Shown: in pieces, positions 8,586 to 16,146 of the stretch | Position numbering within the stretch: position 1 is the stretch's first letter | Layout of the letters: each line of letters begins with the position of its first letter | DNA from: JAJXYN01 sp964532735 | GTDB taxonomy: Bacteria > Patescibacteriota > Patescibacteriia > JAGPKW01 | Assembly: GCA_964532735.1 (NCBI GenBank) | Contig: CAZHKK010000002.1 | Coordinates: 1 to 60,808 of the forward strand | DNA length: 60,808 nucleotides | Direction: 5' to 3' | Notes under the pieces: model-generated | What the model was told of the DNA's origin: nothing | Databases searched by the model: none | Seen by the model: the letters and a program-made list of their open reading frames with translations, nothing else | Position numbers and translations under genes: made by a program

Positions 8586-8720
8586 ACAAAGCCAAAGACA
8601 ATAGGTTTCTTCACAAGAAGATGTAATTCCTATCGAGGTTATTCTCACAATAATTTCTATAGATTTTTAGGTCGAATAGAGATTTTGGTCTGCGGGTTTT
8701 GGCAGATTTTTTTATTTTTA
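8586..8720 (+). promoter_or_regulatory. Ribosomal protein L10 leader with attenuator-like hairpin
   Basis: The long leader before rplJ carries the L10-leader signature. AAGACAATAGG near 8595-8605 pairs with CCTATCGAGG at 8629-8638, forming the kink-turn-like stem bound by the L10(L12) complex in other bacteria. A TCTGC/GCAGA hairpin (8689-8706) with a long T-tract follows and looks like a terminator that could be the regulated element. Known L10 leaders give feedback control; the terminator role here is inferred. An ORF across this region has no coding features. Confidence 0.8.
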
Positions 8721-8734
8721 AATATAAAAAAAAC

Positions 8735-9376
8735 ATGGCTATTTCAAAAACAAGAAAGTCAGATATAGTTTCTTCTTTATCTGAAAAAGTTAAATCAGTT
8801 AAATCAGCTTTTTTTGTTGATTATACTGGCATGACTGTTAAGCAAACTCAAGGATTAAAAAGAGCTTTAGCTAAAATTGGTTCTGAGTATGTTGTTTCAA
8901 AAAAGAATTTATTAAATATCGCTTTCAAAAATAACGGTATTGAATCATTTGATTCTCAATCTGGGAAAGGTGGTTGTGCTGTTATATTAAATAATACAGA
9001 TGAAGTTTCTGGTATAAAAGAATTTTATAAATTCAATAAAGATTATACAAAGAAAACTAAAAAATCATTTCCTGTTTTAGGGGGATTTTATGAAGGTAAA
9101 ATCGTTTCTAAAGAAGAAATTGATCAATTATCAAATGTATTAAGCAGAGAAGAATTTGTATCAAAATTCATGTATATATTAAACTCTTCTGCTTCATCTT
9201 TCACAAGAGCTATAAATGCTGTTGCTGAACAAAAACAAGCTGGAGAACCAAAGCCACAAGCTACTGAAGTAAAAGAAGAAGCTACACCTGTAGCTGAAAC
9301 TACTACTGAAGCAGTTGTGGAAGAAGTTGCTCCTGAAGCTGCTATTGAAACTTCTACAACAGAAGTTGCAGCGTAA
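8735..9376 (+). CDS. rplJ: Ribosomal protein L10
   Basis: A 213-aa L10, the stalk base that holds L7/L12 dimers on the large subunit and, in other bacteria, binds its own leader RNA. The N-terminal domain is typical (MAISKTRKSD, FFVDYTGMTVKQ, YVVSKKNLL). The C-terminal helix (residues about 140-165) is followed by an extension of about 40 residues rich in Ala, Glu, Thr and Val, longer than usual. An in-frame start at 8699 falls in the attenuator hairpin, so the ATG at 8735 is used. No Shine-Dalgarno sequence. It is co-transcribed with rplL 27 nt downstream. Confidence 0.95.
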   Translation: MAISKTRKSDIVSSLSEKVKSVKSAFFVDYTGMTVKQTQGLKRALAKIGSEYVVSKKNLLNIAFKNNGIESFDSQSGKGGCAVILNNTDEVSGIKEFYKFNKDYTKKTKKSFPVLGGFYEGKIVSKEEIDQLSNVLSREEFVSKFMYILNSSASSFTRAINAVAEQKQAGEPKPQATEVKEEATPVAETTTEAVVEEVAPEAAIETSTTEVAA

Positions 9377-9403
9377 TAATTTAAATAAACTTAATTTAAA
9401 AGT

Positions 9404-9790
9404 ATGTCTGATATTAAATTATCTCAAACTGCTCAAGAAATCTTGGACAGAGTTGAAAAATTAACTCTTATCGAAGCTACTGATTTAGTTAAAGCTTTGG
9501 AAGAAAAATTTGGCGTTTCTGCTGCTGCTCCTGTTATGGTGGCTGCTGGTGGAGCTACTGCTGATGCTGCTGATGCTAAATCAATATTTGATGTTGAATT
9601 GACTTCTGTTGGTGAATCAAAAATAAATGTTATTAAAGCTGTAAAAGAAGTTACAGGTCTTGGTCTTAAAGAGGCTAAAGATTTAGTTGATGGAGCTCCA
9701 CAAAATATTAAAACTGGAGTTGCTAAACAAGATGCTGAAGATATTAAATCTAAAGTAGAAGCTGCTGGTGCAGTTGTTACTTTAAAATAG
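9404..9790 (+). CDS. rplL: Ribosomal protein L7/L12
   Basis: A 128-aa stalk protein that recruits and activates translational GTPases. The N-terminal dimerisation helices (residues 1-35), an Ala/Gly-rich hinge (SAAAPVMVAAGGATADAADA) and the globular C-terminal domain with KINVIKAVKEVTGLGLKEAK and the closing AGAVVTLK are all present, at normal length. It is the second gene of the L10 operon and ends at a strong terminator. Confidence 0.97.
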   Translation: MSDIKLSQTAQEILDRVEKLTLIEATDLVKALEEKFGVSAAAPVMVAAGGATADAADAKSIFDVELTSVGESKINVIKAVKEVTGLGLKEAKDLVDGAPQNIKTGVAKQDAEDIKSKVEAAGAVVTLK

Positions 9791-9800
9791 TAATATTGCA

Positions 9801-9838
9801 AAAAAACACGATTTTTTAAAATCGTGTTTTTTATTTAT
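9801..9838 (+). terminator. Intrinsic terminator of rplJL
   Basis: Stem AAAACACGATTTT / AAAATCGTGTTTT with a short A/T loop and a T-tract, just after rplL. Confidence 0.9.
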
Positions 9839-9882
9839 TTAAAATCTTTGATATAATGAAAATATAATTTTTATTATTATTT

Positions 9883-10551
9883 ATGGATCGTGTAACACAT
9901 AAAATTATACTTCTTGGACCACAAGCTTGTGGTAAGGGAACTCAGGGGAAAATTTTATCTGAAATTTTTAATATACAGAGAATATCTACTGGTGAAATTT
10001 TTAGAGAGGAGATTACTAAAAAAACTAATATTGGCATAAAAATACAAAACTTAATTTCTGAAGGACAGTTAGTTTCTGATGATCTTACTTTTAAATTACT
10101 AAAAAAGAGATTATCTAATACGGATTGTAGAAACGGATTTATATTAGATGGTTATCCTAGAAGTATAAATCAAGTTAAATATTTAGATGAAATAACTAGT
10201 ATAGATTTTGTTTTTGAAATAGATATTAGTAATAAAGAAGCTGTTAAAAGAATTGAAAATAGAAGAATTTGTGATAAATGTGGTTCTTCTTATGATTTAA
10301 AATTATTTCCACCAAAAAAAGATGGAATCTGTGATAAATGTGATGGTAAAATAATAAGAAGAGCTGATGACTATCCTGCTGCTATAAAAAAAAGATTATC
10401 AACTTATAGAGAACAAGTAAGGCCTATTATTAGATTTTATAAAAAAAAGAATTTATTAATAAAAATAAATGGATTAGATACCGTTGACAATATTTCTAAT
10501 AAAATAAAAGAAAGTATAATTAATAAGATAAGTAAAATAATTGGTAAATAA
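9883..10551 (+). CDS. adk: Adenylate kinase
   Basis: Interconverts ATP + AMP and 2 ADP. The 222-aa sequence has the P-loop (GPQACGKGTQ near residue 12), the AMP-binding segment (RISTGEIFREE), DGYPRSINQ and a zinc-type LID with C130, C133, C150 and C153. The LID Arg pair lies in KIIRRADD. It is slightly longer than usual through a basic C-terminal tail. TATAAT at 9852-9857 gives a predicted leader of about 19 nt with no Shine-Dalgarno sequence. pilD follows after 5 nt. Confidence 0.95.
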   Translation: MDRVTHKIILLGPQACGKGTQGKILSEIFNIQRISTGEIFREEITKKTNIGIKIQNLISEGQLVSDDLTFKLLKKRLSNTDCRNGFILDGYPRSINQVKYLDEITSIDFVFEIDISNKEAVKRIENRRICDKCGSSYDLKLFPPKKDGICDKCDGKIIRRADDYPAAIKKRLSTYREQVRPIIRFYKKKNLLIKINGLDTVDNISNKIKESIINKISKIIGK

Positions 10552-10556
10552 AAAAT

Positions 10557-11342
10557 ATGTTTGAAATATTTTGTATAATTTTTGTAGGTTTATTTGGGCT
10601 TTGTGTAGGAAGTTTTTTAAATGTTGTTATAAATAGACTTCATAATAAAGAAAGTTTTTTTGGTAGATCTAAATGCCCAAAATGTTCTCATAAACTATCA
10701 TTTTTTGATCTTGTTCCTTTGTTTAGTTTCTTAACATTAAAAGGAAAGTGTAGGTATTGTAAAGAAAAAATTTCTTGGCAGTATTTTTTAGTTGAATTTG
10801 CAACTGCTTTTCTTTTTATTGCTGTTTTCGTTTTTAATTACTTCATATTACAGTTTAATCCATTTTTATTTATTAGAGATTTAATTGTTATTTCATCTTT
10901 TGTTACTATCTTTGTTTATGATTCTAAATATATGGAAATTCCTGATGAAATATCAATTCCTACTGCTGTATTGATAGCTATTTTTAATTTTATAGTTTAT
11001 AAAGATATACAATCTATAATATTTGGTGCTACTTTTGGTGCTATGTTTTTTATCGTCCAATTTATAATATCAAAAGGAAAGTGGATTGGTGGAGGTGATA
11101 TTAGAATGGGTTTAATTATAGGAATATTGTTTGGATCTCAAAAGGCTATTATGGTAATATTTTTATCGTATTTTATTGGTGCGATTTATTCTATTCCAAT
11201 TTTAGTTAATAAATATTTTAATAAAGAAAAATTAAATAATTCAGGATTAAATCAAAACGCTCTACCTCTTGCTCCATTTTTGGTTATTGGTAGTTTGCTG
11301 GTTTTGTTTTTTAGTTCATTTTTAATAAAAATATTAATTTAA
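10557..11342 (+). CDS. pilD: Prepilin peptidase / N-methyltransferase
   Basis: A 261-aa membrane aspartic protease (A24) that cleaves and N-methylates type IV prepilins. The N-terminal methylase part has CVGSFLNVVINRL and a zinc site of two CxxC pairs (CPKC and CRYC, residues about 40-70). The two catalytic Asp regions are YDSKYMEIPD and GGGDIRMG. About seven hydrophobic segments follow. The four genes directly downstream encode its likely substrates. Confidence 0.95.
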   Translation: MFEIFCIIFVGLFGLCVGSFLNVVINRLHNKESFFGRSKCPKCSHKLSFFDLVPLFSFLTLKGKCRYCKEKISWQYFLVEFATAFLFIAVFVFNYFILQFNPFLFIRDLIVISSFVTIFVYDSKYMEIPDEISIPTAVLIAIFNFIVYKDIQSIIFGATFGAMFFIVQFIISKGKWIGGGDIRMGLIIGILFGSQKAIMVIFLSYFIGAIYSIPILVNKYFNKEKLNNSGLNQNALPLAPFLVIGSLLVLFFSSFLIKILI

Positions 11343-11344
11343 TA

Positions 11345-11857
11345 ATGATAAATAAAAAAGGTTTTAATCTTATTGAAATAATAGTAGTATTGGGCATAAT
11401 TAGTCTTTTTTTTGGTTTTAGCTTATTTTTTTATAAAAAAAATAGTCTAAATGATTTTGTCAAAAATGATGCTTATTTATTAAAAACACATATTTTAAAA
11501 GCTAAAAATATGTCTAAAAATAACTTTTCTAGTGTAGATTTTTCTGAGAATAATAATTATGGTATTTATTTATCTATTAATAATTCAAATTACTATTTGT
11601 ATAAAGATTTAAATAATAATAATTCATTTGATGATAATGAAATTATTGAAACATTTATTTTAGAAAATTCTTATATTAGTTCTTTGCTCTCTGGACCAAA
11701 AATGGATATTCTTTTTAATTTAAACGGTGATGTTTTTTTAAATTCTTTTATTACTAAATTGGAAAATATAAATATTTATTTAACTAGCATAAAAAATGAT
11801 ACGGATAGTATTAGTATTGTAATAAATTCTTTAATATGGAAAATAAATATACAATAA
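11345..11857 (+). CDS. Prepilin-like protein, GspH-like
   Basis: A 170-aa type IV pilin-like protein. The leader ends at KKGF, with the cleavage site after Gly and the conserved Glu at mature position 5 (FNLIEI), followed by a hydrophobic helix to about residue 28. The rest is an Asn/Ser-rich globular part. It is 2 nt after pilD and overlaps the next gene by 22 nt. It probably acts as a minor pseudopilin; its role in assembly cannot be fixed from sequence. Confidence 0.85.
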   Translation: MINKKGFNLIEIIVVLGIISLFFGFSLFFYKKNSLNDFVKNDAYLLKTHILKAKNMSKNNFSSVDFSENNNYGIYLSINNSNYYLYKDLNNNNSFDDNEIIETFILENSYISSLLSGPKMDILFNLNGDVFLNSFITKLENINIYLTSIKNDTDSISIVINSLIWKINIQ

Positions 11858-12411
11858 TAAAATCAAAAAAAGGTTTTACTATTTTAGAACTTATAGTTTC
11901 TATATCTATTTTTTCTGTTGTTTGTGTTAGTGTTTTTGGATTAATTAATATAACAAATATTTTTAATAATAAAAATAAAAACTTAGATATAGCTTCAGAT
12001 CTAGCATCGGAAGCCATAGAAGTAGTGACTTATTTTAGGGATAATAATTTTTTAAATAATAGAAACTATAATTACGGTATATTTAATTATGATAGAAGTT
12101 TTATTATTGTTTTTGATAATATGAATAACAATTGGTCTATTGATTTTGGAAGTGATAATAATACCGAAAACATAAACTCTTGTTCTAATAGTAATATAAA
12201 TTCTTGTGTTGTTTATAAAAATAAAATTTATAGTTATTATACTCAATCTAGATCTGTTTTAAATGAAAACTTTATAGATACAGGGTTTTATAGATTAATA
12301 AATATTTATCCTTATAGTGATTATATAAAAATAATAGTTTCTGTTTTGTGGAAAGAAAATAATAATAATAAAATTATAACTATTGAAAAAAATCTTTGGA
12401 ATTGGAAATAA
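11836..12411 (+). CDS. Prepilin-like protein, minor pilin
   Basis: A 191-aa protein with a short basic leader, the prepilin site KKGFTILELIV (cleavage after Gly, Glu at +5) and a hydrophobic helix to about residue 38. The mature domain is rich in Asn and Tyr, contains one CxxxxxxC pair (SCSNSNINSC), and ends in VLWKENNNNKIITIEKNLWNWK, a TraK/PilV-like finish. It overlaps both neighbours, so the pilin genes are translated in a chain. Confidence 0.85.
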   Translation: MENKYTIIKSKKGFTILELIVSISIFSVVCVSVFGLINITNIFNNKNKNLDIASDLASEAIEVVTYFRDNNFLNNRNYNYGIFNYDRSFIIVFDNMNNNWSIDFGSDNNTENINSCSNSNINSCVVYKNKIYSYYTQSRSVLNENFIDTGFYRLINIYPYSDYIKIIVSVLWKENNNNKIITIEKNLWNWK

Positions 12412-12416
12412 AATAT

Positions 12417-12959
12417 ATGATAAAAGAAATTAGAAAAAATAAATTAGGTTTTACTTTGATAGAAACAATAGTATCAATATCTATTTTGAGCGTTTTTATT
12501 TTTTTAATTTTTGGAAGTATTTATTATGTAAATAAAGCAAATAATAATATAAAAGTATCTTTAGATTTGAAGAATGATATAAACCCAATAATAGATGATA
12601 TAGTTAATAATATAAAAAAAAATGGTATTAATTATAATTATTATAAAAAAAATGGTAATCGTTATGATATAAATATTCCAGAAAGTGAAATATTTTTAAA
12701 TAATACAATTGCTTATAGAAAAACAAATAATTGTTATAATGATTTATCTTGCATAGAAATTAGTCTTGATGGTGGTGTGAATTATAAAAAATTAACACCA
12801 TCTAATATTAATATAAATATTTTTAATGTTTATTTCTCTGAACCTGTTAATAATATTATGCCTATTGTTACTGTTGTTGTGAATGGTTCTAATATTGAGA
12901 GTGGTGATATTAATTTTTCTTATCAAAAAACAGTAGAAGTTAAAAAATATATAAAATGA
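12417..12959 (+). CDS. Prepilin-like protein, PulJ/PilW-like
   Basis: A 180-aa protein with the prepilin site LGFTLIETIVSIS (Glu at +5) and a membrane helix to about residue 40. A short Cys pair (NNCYNDLSC) lies in the globular half. An in-frame ATG at 12396 would overlap the previous gene by 16 nt. The ATG at 12417, 5 nt after the previous stop, gives a normal short leader (MIKEIRKNK) and is preferred. It overlaps the next gene by an ATGA junction. Confidence 0.8.
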   Translation: MIKEIRKNKLGFTLIETIVSISILSVFIFLIFGSIYYVNKANNNIKVSLDLKNDINPIIDDIVNNIKKNGINYNYYKKNGNRYDINIPESEIFLNNTIAYRKTNNCYNDLSCIEISLDGGVNYKKLTPSNININIFNVYFSEPVNNIMPIVTVVVNGSNIESGDINFSYQKTVEVKKYIK

Positions 12960-13693
12960 TGATTTATAATAAAAATGGTAATACTTTGTTAATTGTTATT
13001 GTTTCAATATTTGTTTTATTGTCTATTGTTTTGTATTTAAATAAATTTGTTGTAAACCAAAATAAAATATCAATCAATCCAGTAGATATTAAAAATTCTT
13101 TATATTCTGCTGAAAGTGGTATAGAAAGAACTCTTTTTTTGATAAGAAAAAATAATATAGACTTTGACGATATAATTCAAAATAATTTTTATAATTTAGG
13201 AATGTTAAATAATGGTTCATCTTATAAAATACTTTCTAGTGCAACCAGCGATGAGCAAAATGATTATATTAGTATTCCATTAATTTCTGCAAATACAAGT
13301 TATTCTATGGATTTAACAAACTATAAAAATATAAAATCTGTTAAAATATATTGGGATGCGGAAGGTAATGAAATATATAATGTTGTTTTGGCTAGATATA
13401 GAAATGGGAGATTTATATCTAATGTTGTTTATGATAATTTTAGTCATTTTTATGACTCTCCAGTTGTTATTAATTTTAATATGCAAAATAATAGTTCTTA
13501 TATTTTTACTATAACTTCTAGAAATTATAATTCTATAGATAATAAAATAATATTTTATTCTCAAAGAAATGCGAATGGTGATATTATAAATTTAAATTCA
13601 AACAATAATGGCCAAATTATAAAATCAATAGGTAATATAAATAATGTTAATAAACCTGTTATCTCTGATTTTCTTATAAATAATAATTATTAA
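12956..13693 (+). CDS. PilX-like minor pilin
   Basis: A 245-aa protein. The N-terminus has a prepilin-like site (KNGNTLLIVIVSI) without the usual Glu at +5, then a hydrophobic helix, then SLYSAESGIERTLFLIRK, the AAESGIE-type signature of PilX/GspK-like minor pilins. GspK proteins also lack Glu5, so this one may sit at the pilus tip. The C-terminal 150 residues are Asn/Ile/Ser-rich and unrecognised. It is the last gene of the pilin operon. Confidence 0.8.
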   Translation: MMIYNKNGNTLLIVIVSIFVLLSIVLYLNKFVVNQNKISINPVDIKNSLYSAESGIERTLFLIRKNNIDFDDIIQNNFYNLGMLNNGSSYKILSSATSDEQNDYISIPLISANTSYSMDLTNYKNIKSVKIYWDAEGNEIYNVVLARYRNGRFISNVVYDNFSHFYDSPVVINFNMQNNSSYIFTITSRNYNSIDNKIIFYSQRNANGDIINLNSNNNGQIIKSIGNINNVNKPVISDFLINNNY

Positions 13694-13694
13694 T

Positions 13695-13722
13695 AAAAAA
13701 TCCACCAGTTTTTACTGGTGGA
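13695..13722 (-). terminator. Intrinsic terminator between convergent genes
   Basis: CCACCAGT/ACTGGTGG stem with T5 loop. The run of A on the + strand to its left becomes a U-tract only on the minus transcript, so it chiefly ends the minus gene. It may also act weakly on the pilin operon. Confidence 0.8.
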
Positions 13723-13728
13723 GCTAAT

Positions 13729-15010
13729 TTAGTTGTTTTCTGGATAATCCAAAAGATATATACCTTTTGGAAGTCCATAAATAACTTCTTTTTCATGAAA
13801 AAATAATATTGTCTTATCTGACATGAATTTTGGCTTTAATATTGTTCTATTACAAACGTCTTCGTTATTAAAACCTGCTAATATAAAAATTTTTGCAGTT
13901 TTCTCTAAACATTTTAAAACAACTTCAATATCTTCTGCTTTTTTTGATGATAAAAATAATTTTATATCTTCTGCTTTTTTTGATTCTGCATTATTCATTA
14001 TTTCTAAGCTAAATCTTCCTTTACAGTCAAATACATAACCCTTTTTTATTGCAAAATCGTGAAAAAATTGAAAACTAAAAATTTTTATTTCTTTTTTTTG
14101 TTGTTCTTCTGAAGATGAATTTTCTGCTTCTTCANNNNNNNNNNNNNNNNNNNNNNNNNNNNNNNNNNNNNNNNNNNNNNNNNNNNNNNNNNNNNNNNNN
14201 NNNNNNNNNNNNNNNNNNNNNNNNNNNNNNNNNNTCTTCATTTTCTTCTTCAAAAAAACTTTCTTCAACAAAAGATTCGGTTTCGTTCAAATCTGATTTT
14301 ATTTCATTGTCATCTTCTAATGTTGGAGAGTTATCAATAAAACCTTCTATTGAATCTTCCGTTAAATTTTCTGTGGGTTCTTCTTTTTCTGTTTCGTTGA
14401 TGATGTTTTCAGAAAGAGAATTTATTTCTTCTGTTGTTAAAACATTTTCTTTTGATTTTATATATTCAGGTATTTCTACGTTTACATAAGAAGGATCGTT
14501 TATTTTTGAACATATTGTAGATAAATCATCTTCGTATTTTTCTTTTGTTGTTTTTTTTGTTTTTAAAGATCTTTGCTCAATAAATTCTTCTTTGTAAATA
14601 TCTTTAAAATATTTTTCATACTCTATTGGTGTGATAAAGTTTAAAAATATATTTTTATTGTTTTTGTCTTTCCATGTTTTTTCTATATTCATATAATTAT
14701 TTGGAAGATTCATTTCATAAATATTTACATCTTCTTTTGATTCAATAAAAGCACCATCAAATAATATTCTTTCTTTTACTGATTTCATAATAGATTTAAA
14801 AAAATCTTTATGTTCCTTTGGAAAGAATATCGCTATTACGATATTTTCTTCTTTTTTGTTTTTAAAAACAATAAAATTTCCTTCATTAAAACTTTTTAAT
14901 CCAGAAAAAATAGTTTGTGTTTGTTTTTTTGAATTTTTTTTATTTTTGGTCAAAGACAACAAAAATAATCCAATTAAAATTATGATCGTAAATACAATTA
15001 AAAAATCCAT
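13729..15010 (-). CDS. Membrane-anchored protein with acidic linker, interrupted by an assembly gap
   Basis: Read here as one gene split by 100 N. The N-terminal part (from 15010) has one membrane helix (DFLIVFTIIILIGLFLLSL), a mixed domain, and from about residue 190 a long Glu/Ser/Asn-rich linker. After the gap the sequence is again Glu-rich (EEAENSSSEEQQ), then a C-terminal domain of about 115 residues ending LLDYPENN. Joining them in frame needs a true gap length divisible by three. The domain holds a duplicated SKKAEDI unit. A strong AGGAG site overlaps the stop of the upstream gene, so the two are coupled. Function unknown. Confidence 0.65.
13928..13984. repeat. Two 21-bp direct repeats, 36 bp apart
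   Basis: Identical 21-bp copies at 13928-13948 and 13964-13984 give the doubled SKKAEDI peptide in the minus-strand gene. This is a recent in-frame 12-residue duplication. Confidence 0.85.
14135..14234. other. Assembly gap (100 N)
   Basis: Exactly 100 N, the usual placeholder for unknown length. Both flanks are GAA-rich coding sequence of an acidic linker, so a simple repeat probably broke the assembly. Confidence 0.95.
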
Positions 15011-15019
15011 AAGTTTCTC

Positions 15020-16012
15020 CTATACTCTTTCGAATTTAAAATCTTCGATATTATTAAACTTTTCAATAGTGTTATTTTCAGAAGAAAACAGATTGTCTAT
15101 TTCTGAATTTGCTTCCAAAACACTATTAAACCCGTGTTCGTCTAGAATAGCGTTTATAGCTTCTAGAGATTTTTGTCTCTCATTATATTCTTCTATTTGT
15201 TTTGTAATTATTTTATTTGCTTCTATTTCTTTTTCGTTTACAAATCTTAGTATGTTATCATTTTCTTTACTTATGTCTTTAATCATAGAAAAAAATAATT
15301 CAGTTACTTTCTTATATCTAAAGAACGTTTCGTTTAATGCATCAACAAATGATTTTGTGTTCCTAAAGGTGCTATCTTTAATAGCCATTGCAATAACGTC
15401 TGTTGCTTTATTGAAAGTAACTTCTTGGTTTATTTTCGCAGATTTTATTATTTCTTTACGTATGTCTGTCATATGATTATTAAATAAAACTTGAATATTT
15501 CTTTTTATTTCAATGCTTTCTTTTGAGGCTATATCCATCTTTTCTGATAATTTTTGAGAAACTATTGTGCTTACTTTATCCAATAATAGTGAAAGATTTT
15601 TATTAAAATCATTAAAAAAAATCTCTATATTTTTGACTTGCTCTTTTGTTTCATGTCTCATGGATCCAGCTTCTGTTTTTATGATATCAACCAATTCTGT
15701 AATTTCTTTTATTGCCTGCTCAGTTTTTATGTGAGCATTTAATAATACGTTTGCAGAATTTTTTATTGATTCATAATGTTGAGCATAAGAGCTTGCTAAT
15801 TTATTGTTATCAGCTATGTTATTGCTTACAGTTTCTATATTCATGTTTAAAGCTGATGATATTTTTATTGCTTTGTAAAATAAAAATATTGCAACAACTA
15901 ATATAACAAAAGAAATAACTAATAGAAATATAGATATTTCATTAGATAACACAACCCATTTTGTTGATTCTTTTATCAACTGTTTTATGGCATTTATAGT
16001 ATTATTGTCCAT
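15020..16012 (-). CDS. Membrane-anchored coiled-coil protein of unknown function
   Basis: A 330-aa protein with one membrane helix at about residues 25-47 and then some 230 residues of mostly helical, coiled-coil-prone sequence (heptad-like IEIFFNDFNKNLSLLLDKVSTI and similar). The layout recalls signalling or scaffold proteins, but no methyl-accepting or HAMP motif is visible. It has a perfect AGGAGG (16021-16026) 8 nt before the ATG and its own promoter. It leads a two-gene operon with the acidic-linker protein. It is analogous in layout to the coiled-coil gene at 42.5 kb. Confidence 0.75.
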   Translation of the reverse strand: MDNNTINAIKQLIKESTKWVVLSNEISIFLLVISFVILVVAIFLFYKAIKISSALNMNIETVSNNIADNNKLASSYAQHYESIKNSANVLLNAHIKTEQAIKEITELVDIIKTEAGSMRHETKEQVKNIEIFFNDFNKNLSLLLDKVSTIVSQKLSEKMDIASKESIEIKRNIQVLFNNHMTDIRKEIIKSAKINQEVTFNKATDVIAMAIKDSTFRNTKSFVDALNETFFRYKKVTELFFSMIKDISKENDNILRFVNEKEIEANKIITKQIEEYNERQKSLEAINAILDEHGFNSVLEANSEIDNLFSSENNTIEKFNNIEDFKFERV

Positions 16013-16062
16013 AAAATATTCCTCCTAAGAATAATTTATTTAATGTGCTAGATTATTGCTTA

Positions 16063-16092
16063 AATATAAACATATATTTGGTTAAAAGTCAA
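16063..16092 (-). promoter_or_regulatory. Promoter of the minus-strand membrane-protein operon
   Basis: On the minus strand TTGACT (16087-16092) is followed after 17-18 bp by TTATAT/TATATT (16063-16069), with an upstream TG. It is divergent from ligA. Confidence 0.65.
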
Positions 16093-16111
16093 TATTGTGG
16101 TGTTTTATTAT

Positions 16112-16140
16112 TTGATACTTAATCATTTATATTTTATACT
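16112..16140 (+). promoter_or_regulatory. Promoter of ligA, predicted leaderless
   Basis: TTGATA (16112-16117), 17-bp spacer, TATACT (16135-16140). The ATG begins 7 nt after the -10 box, where transcription itself should start. Confidence 0.7.
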
Positions 16141-16146
16141 ATAAAT

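Noticed and set aside
8550..8768. 72-codon ORF upstream of rplJ
   Set aside because: It is the L10 leader RNA: it begins in the promoter and crosses the kink-turn stem and attenuator.
13823..14489. Plus-strand ORFs opposite the acidic-linker gene and through the N run
   Set aside because: Ser/Phe-rich antisense of GAA-rich coding; one runs through unknown bases. The minus frame has the SD, membrane helix and coupling.
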